Assembly: GCA_005765155.1 (NCBI GenBank)
Contig: VCCP01000003.1
Coordinates: 1,240,001-1,304,000, forward strand
Length of the DNA: 64,000 bases
Reading direction: 5' to 3'
DNA from: Zelopaecilomyces penicillatus
Taxonomy: Eukaryota > Ascomycota > Sordariomycetes > Hypocreales > Pseudodiploosporaceae
Below, in pieces: positions 12,214 to 24,139 of the stretch (positions are counted from its first letter, which is position 1; each line of letters starts with the position of its first letter). Position numbers and translations under genes: made by a program. Under the pieces are notes generated by a model. That model saw only the letters and a list, made by a program, of their open reading frames with translations, did no database searches and was not told the DNA's origin.

Positions 12214-12897
12214 CTAGTTGGCGCCTCGAGTATATCGCCCCTCTTCATCATAGTCTCTCATTCTGTCAGACTGTATCGCCCTGCCCAGGCCGCCTCGACC
12301 TTCATCATAGTCCTCTCGGTACTCATCTCTGACCTGGCCGCCAGATTTTCCTCGCCCGTATTGTCGCCCTTCTTCGAATCCAGGATCCAGGTCCGTCCGG
12401 ATGATGCGCTCGTCGAGCTTGGTGCCTCCAATGTATTTCATGCAGTCTAGGGCGTCCTGATGGGTGTAGTACTCGACGAAGCAGAAGCCGCACGGTGTCT
12501 TGTTGAAACGGTCAAGACCCATGATTAACCGTTTGATTTCGCCGCATTTTGAGAATAGCTCGTAAACTTGCTCCTCAGTGGTGTAGAATGAACTTTTTTA
12601 TGAAGAGAATGTTAGCTATTGATTGATTTATTTCCATGAGTTCTGAGGGGAAGTCGCAAGTACTGACAGATTGCCGACATAGAGAGTGGTTGCGTTTGCT
12701 AGAGGATCGACCTGAGGCTCTACTGGCTCCTCAGGCTGGGTGTCGTCTCGGTCGCGTCTGCGCTTGTTCTGTTGGAAGACGGTGAGCTTCTTGTGTCAAA
12801 GAAAAATGCTTTGGAACCGGGATTCACGTACGCGACTGAGATAATAAGCGCTTGGTCTGTCGAGACGGTCAACGGTGCTTCTGACCTCGGGTCGCAT
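12214..12897 (-). CDS. CBC2: Nuclear cap-binding protein subunit 2 (Cbp20)
   Basis: Three exons, 12897-12832, 12768-12668 and 12592-12214, give 181 aa. An RNA-recognition motif occupies about residues 52-130: RNP2 is TLYVGNLSFY (spanning the second intron) and RNP1 is CGFCFVEY. The following RIIRTDLDPGFEEGRQYGRG is the hallmark cap-clamping tail of Cbp20, and a Arg/Gly/Asp-rich end follows. Cbp20 binds the m7G cap together with Cbp80 and promotes splicing, export and 3' processing. The first intron has two possible in-frame acceptors (after CAACAG or after ACAAG, 21 nt apart); I used the former, which leaves a 63-nt intron. Confidence 0.92.
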
Positions 12898-13548
12898 TGT
12901 GAAAGGATAAGCTTCGACGGCTTTGTGAAGAGTGTGAATGTGCGTGAAAATGCAGGTGCTTCCCAGCTAGTCGACAAAGGAAGGCTTTGTAGAATGAGAA
13001 AGTGGCTCTTCGTTTCTTTTTTCCACTTGTGAATCGGGAAGAAGGGACGTGTAGAGCACAATGGGTGAGAAGCCGATGGCAGAGTTGTTGGAAATAATGA
13101 CAAAGGAAGCCAAATCCTGGATTGATAGCACCGAGTACTACTAGATAACTACTCCAGCTAGCTGCAGGGTGCTCGGTCCAGTGAAGGGATGATGGTGACC
13201 CACTACAGGTTAGTGTTTGCATGACAGCCTACAGGCACTGAAGGCAACATAGCACAGTGACTATAGCGGTCACTGAGCAAAAGTGGCTGGCATTCGAGCT
13301 GGTAGGCAAAGGTACGTATCATAATTCAGTGTTATCTGCCGCGCTTTTTGCAGCTCGCGCCAACCAGGAATTATTATTCTTCAGTTGTTTCGCTTCACAA
13401 CCTTCGCCTTACGACACTTCTTGGCTTGGCTCCGACAAACCGCCCTTTCATTGTAGGCGTAACCCCAGATCTTACTATCGGAGGCTCGTCCGATATCATC
13501 ATCTCCCTGCAGTCTGAGTAGATATACCAGCCCTACAACTATTGCAGG
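12898..13548. other. Shared promoter CBP20 / NUP82
   Basis: 651 bp between divergent genes. No convincing coding sequence; both promoters lie here. Confidence 0.6.
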
Positions 13549-16263
13549 ATGCCTAAAGTCAAGTGCTATTCGGCGGCCTGGCTGTCGAAAAATGCCCCCG
13601 GCAACCAGCTCTTTGAGCCATCACCCGACGGCATCCGATCGCGAGCCTTGTCGCCGGCATACACATCGAAGAAGAAGCAGGTCGCAGGGCCCAGAAGAAC
13701 GATTGCTCGTCGCGGGACCGAATTCTTCATTGCTGTTGGCAAGGAGATCCGATGGGGAGACCTGGTGTATCTCAAGGAGGAATGGAGCGAAAAGCAGGCG
13801 AGGAAGAGACATAGCCAGAGCCCCCATATCAAGCGAGAGGACTCTTTACTGTCGACTATTGAACATGGGGATCATGAATCGGCTGGTGGACTGAGGGTTT
13901 GTGCTAATCAACCTGCTTTCGTTGTGTTCCAAATGCTAACGTATTGATAAAAGACCATGAAAACGCCAGTGGCAGACGACATTCGCCAACTCATCATATC
14001 CCCTAATTCAAACTACCTTGCTATTCTTACGACGCACACCGTCCACATATGCACCATACCGGACTCTTCTCATTTAACGAGCGAGGACACCGGTCCACTC
14101 AAGCCCAAGATCTTCACCCTTGGGCCAACGACCCATGTTACCTCGAGATCACCAATTGCCTCTGCGCTGTGGCATCCACTAGGAGTTAATGGCTCTTGTT
14201 TGGTTACCACTACAGCAGATGCAATCGTCAGAGTATGGGAACTGTCTATGCAGGATCGATGGTCATTTGATACACCAACTACCTCAATCGATCTCCGGAA
14301 GCTCGCGGATGGCACAACATTGGACCAAGACTTTTCTGCCTCGACCTCGGCAACAAACAAAGCTTTTTCACCTGACTCGTTTGAGATGGAGGTTGCTGCA
14401 GCTAGCTTCGCAACGAAAGGATCAGGTGGATGGAACCCTATGACCCTGTGGATAGCTATGCGAGAGGGTGATCTCTATGCCCTCTGCCCGCTGCTTCCCC
14501 AACGCTGGGCTCCGCCGCCCACTTTGATTCCGTCGCTGTCAGTGTCAATTGTAACTACGGTAGGCAGCATTGAGGACGATCCAGAAATCGATGAGAAAGA
14601 AAAGCTTCTGGCGCAACAACAGCTGCAGTGGATGGGCGAGCTGGATTCACAAGAGCCGCAAGTTGTGGAGGGTGCAATAACCGGAGAGCCCCCCGTTGAG
14701 GTCTATTCGAGACCATCCCGTCCTGGTGTTATCCCGCGACTTCAAGGCCCGTTTGAACTGCTCTCCGACCCGGAAACCGGCGACGATCTTGACAGCTCCA
14801 TCACAGACATTTTGGTTATTGGAAAAAAGACAGATACTGATGAGCTTATGATGGGTGAGGATGACGAAATTGACATGGATAGCGGCGATCAGGAGGGTTT
14901 GTCGCTTTCTGTTATTTGTTTGCTGTCTACAAGCGGACAAGTCCGGGTGTACTTGGATACTGATGGCGTTCAAGCTCAATGGCTGCCACCCAAGAACAGG
15001 TCGAAACTGGGAAGACCCTGGGCTGAAGTTGACCCACCAGCTCTTCTTGCATTCCAAGCCATCGATACGATGACACCAGTTGAGGTAAACGAGGAGAGCT
15101 GGCCGGTCTTCAGTAACGATGTAATGTCCAGGTACAGCTTCTTCGTCACACATCACGCGGCCATTACGTTTGTTTCTCTGGCTTCGTGGATTTTCCGTCT
15201 TGAAGGGGAGCTACTTGGAGAGTTTGAGGCTGGCACGGACTTTAGAATTGGCTTGTTGGTCAACTCGCAATCTTCTAGGGACAGGATTTTCGCGCAACCA
15301 TCTGCCGACGTTAATGTCCCCCTGACGGCCTGTGTTGCTGTTCGCGACCCAGATCTTGGATACTTCTTGCTATCATCGACACCTTACGAGCCGATTGCGC
15401 TTACCTTTGAGACCCCAGAGGTCGATCTCGCCCCAATTCGACAAGAGAGCCCCATACGTGAGCGCGACGTTAGCATGATGACGCCGCTCGACTTTTACGA
15501 GCCACGTCCTGTTTACCACCCACCCCATACATTTGACCAATCTTCAATCCTACCAACGCTATTGGAGCGGCTTCGCACCTCTCGTCATAAGACGGTGGTG
15601 GGCCAGGAGGTGAAGCTCAGCCCCTTGACCCTTCAGATCTTCACCGACGCACACAAAGTACTCAGTGATGAAACATATCGACTAGGCGTTGCAGCAGCCG
15701 AGGTTTTCAGACGGTGCGAAACGCTGCGGTTGGAACTTCGCCAACAAGTGAATAAGGCCAACGAGGTCAAAGGCAAAATTGACACGATCAATGGGGCTCA
15801 TCGAAATGATGAATCCGACAACGCCATGTATGAGCGGAGGATCAATGCTGCCAAGGAGCGACAAGAGATGCTTACTCAACGCATGGAAGATTTGCGTAGG
15901 ATTGTGGGTAAGTCCACAACGAGAGACATCAGCATCAAAGAGCGGGCATTTGTTGAAGAGGTACGCACGATGGCGGCCAGCGTCTCCGGTCCAGCCCCCG
16001 GCACGGAAGCAGGGGTGAAGAACCAGTCAAGGCAGTTCTGGAAACGGCTGGACGAGGTGAAGAGGATTCAGGGAGAGCTTCTGAGTGAAGTCGAAGCGAT
16101 ACAAAAAACCGAAAGCCTTGAGACAGCATCATCCGCAGAACTAAGGATTCCACAGGAAATACGACGGACAAAGTTGCAGCAGGTACAAGGATTGCTGTCC
16201 CGGGAGACAGCCCTCGTCGAAGCTGTTACATCGAGGCTGGAGCGTCTGCAAGCCAGCGTGTAG
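13549..16263 (+). CDS. NUP82: Nucleoporin Nup82
   Basis: Two exons, 13549-13896 and 13954-16263, encode 885 aa; the intron is 57 nt. Residues about 40-560 form the WD-type beta-propeller (for example LIISPNSNYLAILTTHTVHI and SALWHPLGVNGSCLVTTT). From about 610 a charged, heptad-like region predicts a long coiled coil (VFRRCETLRLELRQQVNKA; RQEMLTQRMEDLRRI). Nup82 anchors the Nup159-Nsp1 mRNA-export module on the cytoplasmic face of the nuclear pore. An acidic stretch near residue 300-310 (EDDEIDMDSGD) interrupts the propeller and is probably a surface loop. Length agrees with filamentous-fungal homologues. Confidence 0.9.
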
Positions 16264-17529
16264 GATACCCCATTACTGTGTAGCACGTATATTATGTAAA
16301 GACAGACGGTGTGAGCAAGGCCAGGAAAATACTATGTTCGTTTTCTTGGGGGCTATTGGGGTTGAAACCGAGCGAAGCTGGTGTGTGGAAATGGTCAACA
16401 GGGCAGGCTGAGGCTGTCATTCTTTTTTTTTTTTCGACCAACGAATCTACAAGGCGCGGACGCCGTGGGAATGTACAAGTAAGACCAACAGAAATCTGAG
16501 AAGGGACAGAGAGTGGCATAGGCCTCTTGGAATGGAGAATTTTTTGATAACTTTTAATGGATCAATGAAGCATTTACGGGTACCGCACCGCAGATGCCCC
16601 TTTTCTCCACGACGTGTGTATTACATACATGGACGCACCTGAGATACGGTATATATGCTCTATGGGAAAGAGAAATGCATGTGTAGCATGGAACACACAA
16701 ATGCCGGGGGCCAGATGCCAGAAGTTGCATCAAGGGGCTTGCGCCCGATTTCCTGGTGACGCAGATTTTTGAGGCGAGGCTGATGGATTTTGATTCGATG
16801 TCCCGTTTCTTTCTTTGCATTGAGACAGGCAGACACCCATGGCTGTTTTAACAAGGCGAAGCAAAATGAAGAAAAAAAATGCAACTGTGAAGTTGGGATC
16901 ACATCCAATCATGTGAAATGGTGACATCAGATGCAGGGCATATGTGCTGTATGTTGACTGCCTTGGCCAGCGATTCTGAGCCAGTCATTTCGAGTGAGGC
17001 TGATCGCTATAGTGAGCGTGGTATCTGATGTAAAACATGGGGCAAACCGTGACTGACTTGGACGTATAAAGTACTTACTTGACACCTATCAAAGTGTAAT
17101 GTGACTGTGTATTCGTTGGAGTTGTTTTTCTTTCCTCGGAATTACCTAGGTATCATATACCGTACAACAGGGCGGACAAGAGATGGATGGGTGATGAGAC
17201 ACGGATCAGAAACCTCCACAGGTTTTTCTGTATGTTGAACCCTGTTTTTTTTTTTTTAGCTTTTTCTCTGTGCCGTAAGATTTCTACTTTTTGCGGATAG
17301 TGCACCTGGACTGTTGAGAAGATACATGCGCTTGAAATACCACATGTCTTGCGTATATGCGGGTTTACGGTAGGATGTTGTTAAGTGCTAGTGGGCGTCG
17401 GATGCCAAGTGTAGACACGATACTACTAATAACCCTGGAGCAAGGAATAAGTCAAGGCTCTGGATGTCTGGTTTTGGAAAAGCCCGTTTTTTTTGTTTTT
17501 TTTTGGGAATGACCTGTTTGGGGTCCTCC

Positions 17530-17560
<31 letters not shown>

Positions 17561-19059
17561 TTTGCTGATCTGGCACACCCCGAGAGATGATGAATGTCGT
17601 GAACTCGTGATGTAAAATGTTGCTAACTTTGTTATCCTGCGACGTCTCAAGGCTGTTGGTGTTGTTAGACACAGGGGAGGGACACTGCCTTTTTTCTCCC
17701 GCCTTGCAAATTGAACTTACTTGGAGATATTAATTTGGCAATATATGAAACTTACGAGAGTTGCATAGTTTATACGGTGTGTCTCAAGGTGAGTAGGTCA
17801 AAGTAGGTAAGAAGTAAAGTCCTCCCGGCCCGTCTACCCCAAATCCGTCGCTGTGCAGGGCGACAGCTGTGCATGTATGCATGCCATGTTTGTACATATG
17901 CATGCCTACCTAGATTAGTAGTTTACAAGTCAATAAAAGAAAAGTCGTACTACGTGTTATCGTATAGCACAAGAGGTAAATGGATTAAGGATTGGTGTCG
18001 CGAATCACGATGACCGGGGGTTCTAGACCTTTTGGGGGCTGAACCGGCGGATGCCTCCCAGAAACAGTCTTCGGTATCGCCACTTGATCGGACATGGAAT
18101 GGTTTGCAATGTTATCTGGGACATTGAAAGTAGAAGGTATAATTGGAGAGAACACAAGGGGAGCCAACAATCTCGTGGAACCCCTGTTCTCTCTGCTGCT
18201 GCTGCCTACCTACTGCAACAGCACATGATGCTGTAATTATGTAGTACTAGCCAATTAGCCTTGGAGAAGAGAGAGAGGTAACCCAAATACTGGCTATTAT
18301 CCGTTGATAAGGCAAGGCTGCATCTTGTTTTTGGATTAATCTACTTTGGGCGGCTATCTTAAACAAAGAAAGTAAAAGGGCAAAAAACGAACATGAACTT
18401 GCTTGAAGATGCTACCACTGTGGTGGCCTGGCGCCATGCAAGATGATGATCAAGACAGCCGCTTCTGACATAGCACGCATCGACGTTTCGTCAAACTCAC
18501 CACGACTGCCCACCACTACCGTCCAACACCCGGGGTAACCCTACGATCGTCACAGACAGATGAATAAAAAGGGCTCGCCTCATTTCTTTCCTCTGGCTGT
18601 CCGTTCTCTGGCCCCCCCTGACCCCCCCTGTAACCTGTACCTTTTTTTGGCTTGGCTGAGTTTTCGTTCCTACGATAGCTACTTACGTACGTACCTAGGT
18701 AGTTAAGGTAGTAAGTAGTAGGTTAGTAGTATGGCACACACACACCCGACGAGGTACTCCGTTAATCTAGCTTGCCAAGGTGCGGGAAGGTCGTGTAACA
18801 CCAAAACGGGATGTGTTGGGGTTTGATGATCGGGAGGAAACTATTACATGTGTATCCTGAGGTTGGAGGGGGGGTATGGTATAGATAATGCCCGGGGCTC
18901 AGCTTCGTGTAGGCACGCGTCAAGTAAAGAGTATAAGTAGTCCTGAGCCGGAGGCCTTTTTGAAGCTTGACTACCCTTGATACTCTTCAGCAATCCTGTT
19001 CTCACTCTTTTACTCTCATTGTTTTTCTTGATGATTGCAAACATATACACGTCTTCTCC
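16264..19059. other. 2.8 kb gene-poor region with long homopolymers
   Basis: No coding sequence recognised. The region holds a 25-nt G run (17536-17560), T runs near 16427 and 17246, and several TACCTA/TAGGTA-rich words (about 17145, 17905 and 18690-18730). It contains the NUP82 3' end and presumably a long promoter or 5' leader for the gene at 19060. Small frames in it change phase every 60-90 codons and look random. Confidence 0.55.
17536..17560. repeat. G25 homopolymer
   Basis: Twenty-five consecutive G residues on the plus strand, preceded by a T/C-rich stretch. The exact length is uncertain in any sequencing read. Such a run can form a G-quadruplex on this strand. Confidence 0.9.
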
Positions 19060-20602
19060 ATGACTAGATCATCATTTCAACCTGCCACAGCGCCCCGTTT
19101 CCCACCTCACACTGCAAGCATGACACCATCTCAAACCCCTGTTGGAATTATATATCAGGCCCTGATTCAAAGTGAGTTCCTCATATCAAAATGCAAAATT
19201 CCTTCTCATCAAACCAACCAGAGGAGAGTCATAACAAACTCCAGCTTTGCAAAACTCATTTGAACTGAGTAAACATCTAACTTACTTCCCAGGTAATTGC
19301 CACACCTATCTCGGCAATGATGTAGACATCCAAATCGTCTCACAGCTCGAGTCCTCCGGGTCCTGGCGTGTCCATGTACTGAAGACAGAACACGGGAGAC
19401 GAACTGCCGTTCTCTCGGAGGCAGCTCCCTCACTACAGGTGGCGTTTGAAGAGCTACACCGCAAGTCTGCTCAGGCGGTGGACCGCTTTTTCGGATCAAA
19501 TGACTTTGATTTATCGCCAGAGGCTTCCATAGTTTCACCATGTGGCGGTTGCTGCCGTCCGAAAAGGAGGTTTGAAAAGGATCGCCTGGCAAGGAGCTTT
19601 CCTTCTGAGCAGCACGCGGAGGCCATGTCGGCTGCTGACTGTTCATTCTCGTCGACTTCTGAGAGTGAGAACGAGAGTGAGAGTGAGGCTGAGATGTCAG
19701 GGTCAGATTCGGAAAACTTCCAAGACGGTGGACATCCTGGCGCTGTCCGTGGACGCAAGCTTTGCAGAGGCCCATATCACACTACAAAGAATCGCACGGA
19801 GGTGCATGAAGCTGGCGGTTTTGATACCACCCCCATCTATAGACCCGTGTTGATACAACCACAACCGGGAGTCTCAATACCGCAACCGCCTCCTCCTCCT
19901 CCAGTTGTTCCAAAGCCGCTCTCCGATTTCCATGCTCCCTCATGGAAGACATACAACTCGCCAGAAACGACAGCAATGACCACTACTATCTGCCCATCGC
20001 TTCCGCTACCACCACCACCACCACCAATGCCGCCCTCGTCTGGTAACATCATGACCCAACGGAAAACAGCACAAACACCCCATTCTGTTTCAATTAGCCC
20101 AAGAATACGGATAATTCCAAGGCCCCAGAAAACAAAGCCGCAGTTGTTACCCAATCCATCGTATTCAGGTAATACGAACCATTCCGCAGTGCCACTGCCA
20201 CAGGTACCACCACAGAAACAACAGCCTCAAACTCTTCAGAAACAGCAAAGTCGACATAGTGTCATGCTGTGCGTGCGCTGGATAGGCCATGGGGAGATGA
20301 CGGTGCTTGATGAGTGCACAATGAGCTTGAGAGAAGTGAGAACCCGGGTGCTTCAAGTTCTACGCACGCGAGGCGCAGAGATGAAAGGCGTATCGGCAAG
20401 GGACCTCACGCCCGCTGTGCTGAACAACTTGGTTGTCTCTATCAAGACTATGCAAGTTGGCAGAGAGACCTATTTGCTAAATGGTGGCTTCCACGACGAT
20501 ATCTCGGCTTTCCTCCCCAAGGCACCGGAATTCTTGCGATTTGAAGTTGAGCTTACATCGCGGAATGTAACGAGGCACAGCATGGGTCAGGTAGGGCCGT
20601 GA
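19060..20602 (+). CDS. Unrecognised proline-rich protein
   Basis: Two exons, 19060-19171 and 19293-20602, give 473 aa; a second in-frame ATG lies at 19120. I do not recognise a family. Four parts can be seen. An N-terminal ordered region (about 22-120) includes YLGNDVDIQIVSQLE. A Ser/Glu acidic tract (about 150-180) includes SESENESESEAE. A disordered Pro-rich middle has two tracts of seven prolines (in PQPPPPPPPVVPK and PLPPPPPPPMPP). A second ordered C-terminal region (about 370-470) includes VMLCVRWIGHGEMTVLDE and YLLNGGFHDDISAFLP. No signal peptide or membrane span is seen. Poly-proline tracts often bind SH3, WW or profilin partners, but no function is claimed. It stands alone between two long gaps. 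Confidence 0.75.
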
Positions 20603-22117
20603 AACTTTTGTCGAATGGGTTGATGTTCATCTAAGGGGCTGTGTCTTGGTGGTGACGCAAAGAGAAGGCTTGTGTAAACCCATGCGGCTTGCCCGGAATA
20701 GCAGGGAGTGCAATATGGGGGCTGATGGTGAAGAAGTAATTAGAGGCCAAAGGATGTTTTCTGTGGTTTTAAGTGGTCTATTGATGATTTTATGTAACCT
20801 TAGAAAGGGGGTTTTCCATGATTGTCTGTTTCGGGGGCATTGATTTGAGGGCGAAATGGTCGTATGTGCACATTTCCAAGGATATTTATTCACTGTGTCG
20901 GATCGTTATAGATTTCTCATACTCTGTTTGCAATAACCAGTCCACCGTTTTCCCTGCTGCACCAAATGATATTGCTGCTCAATGTACACCAAGTAACATT
21001 AAGAACAGTCTGTAGCTTCCAGACTTTCCATTTGAACGGCCCATCAATCACTATGATGATGTAAACCTAAATGACCATTTCAATTACATGTAAGCTAGCC
21101 CAAGATTAGCTTAACCGACAGACGGCTTGCCACTCCGATATGTGCTTTGCCGGGCGGCCTACATCCGTCTTTGGAACATCCCGCATGGTGACAGCCAAAG
21201 CAGCCGGGATCATGATTAGCCTATCCAATGAACAGTATCTTACAGCCTACCATCTGCATGCATGTTATCATTAAAATATTCGTGTAAGTTCGCACAGATA
21301 CATGTGCAACGTGTACAGTATGGTACATTGTGTGCCGATCGTGTGCAGTGAATTCAGAGGCGAGGAAGAGTGGTTTCGAGTTGTATTGATGACAATGCTG
21401 AGGGGCTTGTCGCATCATTTACATAGGCAAGGGTGTTTCAGCAGTCAATGATTGTGATATGTGTGTAAGACAAAATACAATAACCAAGAGAAGGTGACAA
21501 CCTGCTTCCTTGACCGATGAAATTGGCGGACTGCCAGTCCCGGTGGAGGACGTCTCTATTGAAAGTTGTTCTGGCTCATTATATTCTGAATCATCAATTA
21601 CTTACCGATGTTCAATGAAACATATTCACTCAGATACTGATCACAATTGTTTTCAGAGATGCTGCTGATGAAGGGCGGTGTCTTGTGGAATGTGCGCATT
21701 GCGAGCCCATCTAGAGTCAGCTTTCGCACAACCATTTGTAAGATTTAAAAGGTAGTCCGTAAGTAGCCTGACTCAAAGTTAAAGTCTTCATTTTGACTTA
21801 ATGGGATATTGGCGATGATTCAGTACAATGAGTACTCATATCAGGCAACTTATACTGCCAGCTCATACGTGATGTGTCTTGAACAGTTTGCATGGCAACG
21901 TAAGGTTGAAACACATACTGACAGTGTCCTCCGAATGAGTGGGATTGGACTCATATAATCTCGTAGTGAGAATGGAACCGATATTGGCAGAATCAGGGTC
22001 GGTAATTCACTATACGCCTTTGAGAAGGGTTGGGCACGCCAAGTAACATCATTATATGGGGCGATGTCTATATGGTACAAGTATCACTGCATCAATGCGG
22101 TAACTCAACAAACCGAA
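20603..22117. other. Intergenic with one weak gene candidate
   Basis: About 1.5 kb between the proline-rich gene and the 3' end of the EBP gene. Apart from the weak two-exon candidate at 21419-21735, nothing coding is seen. A 76-codon minus-strand frame at 21850-22080 resembles no family I know. Confidence 0.5.
21419..21735 (-). CDS. Candidate small spliced gene of unknown function
   Basis: Exons 21735-21606 and 21555-21419 would encode 88 aa. They are joined across a 50-nt intron with a strong GTAAGTAATT donor and a TTTCAATAG acceptor. The frame stays open through both exons to a TAA, and the second exon encodes a hydrophobic run (HLLLVIVFCLTHI). Only the good splice signals and the open frame support it. 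No family is recognised, and it may be chance sequence or the 3' end of a longer gene whose upstream exons I could not join. Confidence 0.18.
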
Positions 22118-23145
22118 TTAGTTCGTTTTGACTCTGTGTTCCTTCTCATTTAGGGCGAGAAAGGCACGGGATGTCTGTTTAAGGCTGTCCCCAAGCAAAA
22201 CTGGATCTGGGTTAATCAACGAAGCCCCCCTGACATGGCACCATGAGCATTGACAAGAGAAGCAAACTTACCAAGGGGGACAACAACCCACGGAAAATTG
22301 AAACCGATGAAATAGACCCAAAAGTACAGAAACTCAGGGCGAGTACAGCTGATGCCGTGAAATCGACTTTCGACCCAATTTGTCATGTAGTAGAGGGCAA
22401 CGCCATATAAATGTGCCGTACTAAGCACAACTTGGGCGATGTGACGCCACGGAGCATTGGAGAGAACAGCAAACAAGGCAAGCCAGCTAAGAGGGCCCCA
22501 GGCGAACTAATATGAAGGGGAGCAGAACAATGAGTGTCACACTAGGAAGATAGGGAGTGGAGAATCATTCATACCACTGTGATGGTTTCGATGCTGGTTA
22601 CAAATACGTCCGAGGTAAGGTAGCGGGAATCAGAGAGGGCATACTCCTTCCACAGCTGGGCAAATGTAGTATTCATGCCGGCAAGGTTGCTGCCGTGATA
22701 GATGAAGTAGCCTGGGCGGTGATTTTGAAAGATTAGGTAAACGTGAACTTATTCGGTATATGGAAGTCATTCGGGAGATCAACACAACAAGCCAGTTGCA
22801 TACCTTCAAAAGCTACGTGCAAGAAGCCACCTGAACCGAGGATAGTAACACGTGCGTTAGCTGGCTAGGTAAAACCCTGCTTTGCACGAGAGTGCCTGAG
22901 AGTTCGCTGGTCCACCTACACAACGCATACCAAGCTACAGCAAACCGATCGATCGACCGGAGCGGAAGTCGGCTCCGGGCAGCCTGTCGGTAGGCTAGGG
23001 CGACGATAGCACCAACGACGCCACCGAAGAAGGGTAGCAGACGGAACAGGTGGGTGTCATTGGGCACGTAATTGGTGATTGGGACGGCTGGAGGGTAATA
23101 TGGATGGCCATGATGGTGAACGTCTGGCCGGCTGGGCGTCTCCAT
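22118..23145 (-). CDS. EBP-type (emopamil-binding) sterol isomerase family protein
   Basis: Five exons, 23145-22920, 22830-22804, 22711-22575, 22506-22272 and 22206-22118, give 237 aa. Exon 2 is only 27 nt. Several hydrophobic helices match the EXPERA/EBP fold. Residues aligned by eye to the animal EBP active site are all present: His81 and Glu85 (GGFLHVAFEGYF), Glu127 (VTSIETIT, followed by WGPLSW) and Asn201 (YFIGFNFPW). Animal and plant EBP shift the sterol C8 double bond to C7 in the ER. Fungi normally use the unrelated Erg2 for that step, so the role here is open. The last exon supplies the expected C-terminal helix and a basic tail. Confidence 0.85.
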
Positions 23146-23607
23146 GTTGTAACCTGTAAGTAGTCTTGGAAAGAGTACTACGACAAAAGTTCGTCCGAGA
23201 ATGGAGAGGACTATGAGAAAACAAAGTAAAGGAAGGGAAATTAAAAGTCAGCTGACAGGCTGGGGGAGGTTGATCTTTCGTCAGTTTCGGTGTTGACAAG
23301 CACGGGAATCGTCGTAATATTGCAAGTGAGGAAAAAGGAAAACTGAACTGGGTTGGCATGCTTGCTGTTGTAATGGTCCTCAACACACTGATGACTACAC
23401 CACACCACTGTACGCGGCCTACAATTGCTGTGAACTCGCTGTAGATGAGCAGTGCCAGCGCCTGTGGTGACCCAAGGCCGCCAGTATTGAGACATGCAGC
23501 GGGACGAGGGTGAGAATGACCTAAGCCTGGAACTGAGCGGGTGAACTAAGCCCTGAAATCAGTGCAGTATAGCGCCTGTAGAGGCAATTCCATCCACTGT
23601 ATCCGTA

Positions 23608-23664
23608 TTCCGTAGATAACATGGAGTTCCGTAGATAACATGGAGTTCCGTAGATAACATGGAG
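23608..23664. repeat. Three perfect tandem copies of a 19-bp unit
   Basis: The unit TTCCGTAGATAACATGGAG repeats three times without mismatch. Each copy carries a GATAA word, so three potential GATA-factor sites lie 19 bp apart. The array is about 460 bp upstream of the EBP start codon and 1.3 kb upstream of the phosphoesterase. Confidence 0.95.
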
Positions 23665-24139
23665 CAGTAACGTCAATCAATCCCTTGACGTAATGTTTCA
23701 GTCCACGGATGCCAAAACTCTCCAAGACACACATGCCAGCACAATCTCCACCTCCTCTGCCGACATGATGCGTGTTCGAGCACACAGATCGCCTTGCCAA
23801 TTGGCTCTCCGGGTGCGGAGTGGCTCTGAGACTCAGCTGGCGCCTTGACGCCACTGTCTTCAAACGAACACCACCACAGCATCGACGTTGTTGGTGAGGG
23901 ATCTATGCGAAGCCGTATTTGCTCCAGGCATGCTGTGCTGTCCAAGCATACCTACCTCCGGATTGAATGCATATCACGCAAATGCAATAGTACGGGCAAA
24001 CTCTGTCTGATGTGCTTCAGGGTCGAACATGCCTCTCTGAACGACAAAAGTGGCGAGCTGGGCAGCCTTTGGGAAACTGAGACGGTCTTACGTTCTGGCC
24101 AATTGATGGCAGCGCAGTCATGCATGCATGGTTCATCAA

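Noticed and set aside
14647..15156. 169-codon minus-strand frame inside NUP82
   Set aside because: It lies wholly antisense to a conserved exon and shows no family features.
23608..23664. CRISPR-like array
   Set aside because: The repeats are head-to-tail without spacers and the genome is eukaryotic; it is a simple tandem repeat.
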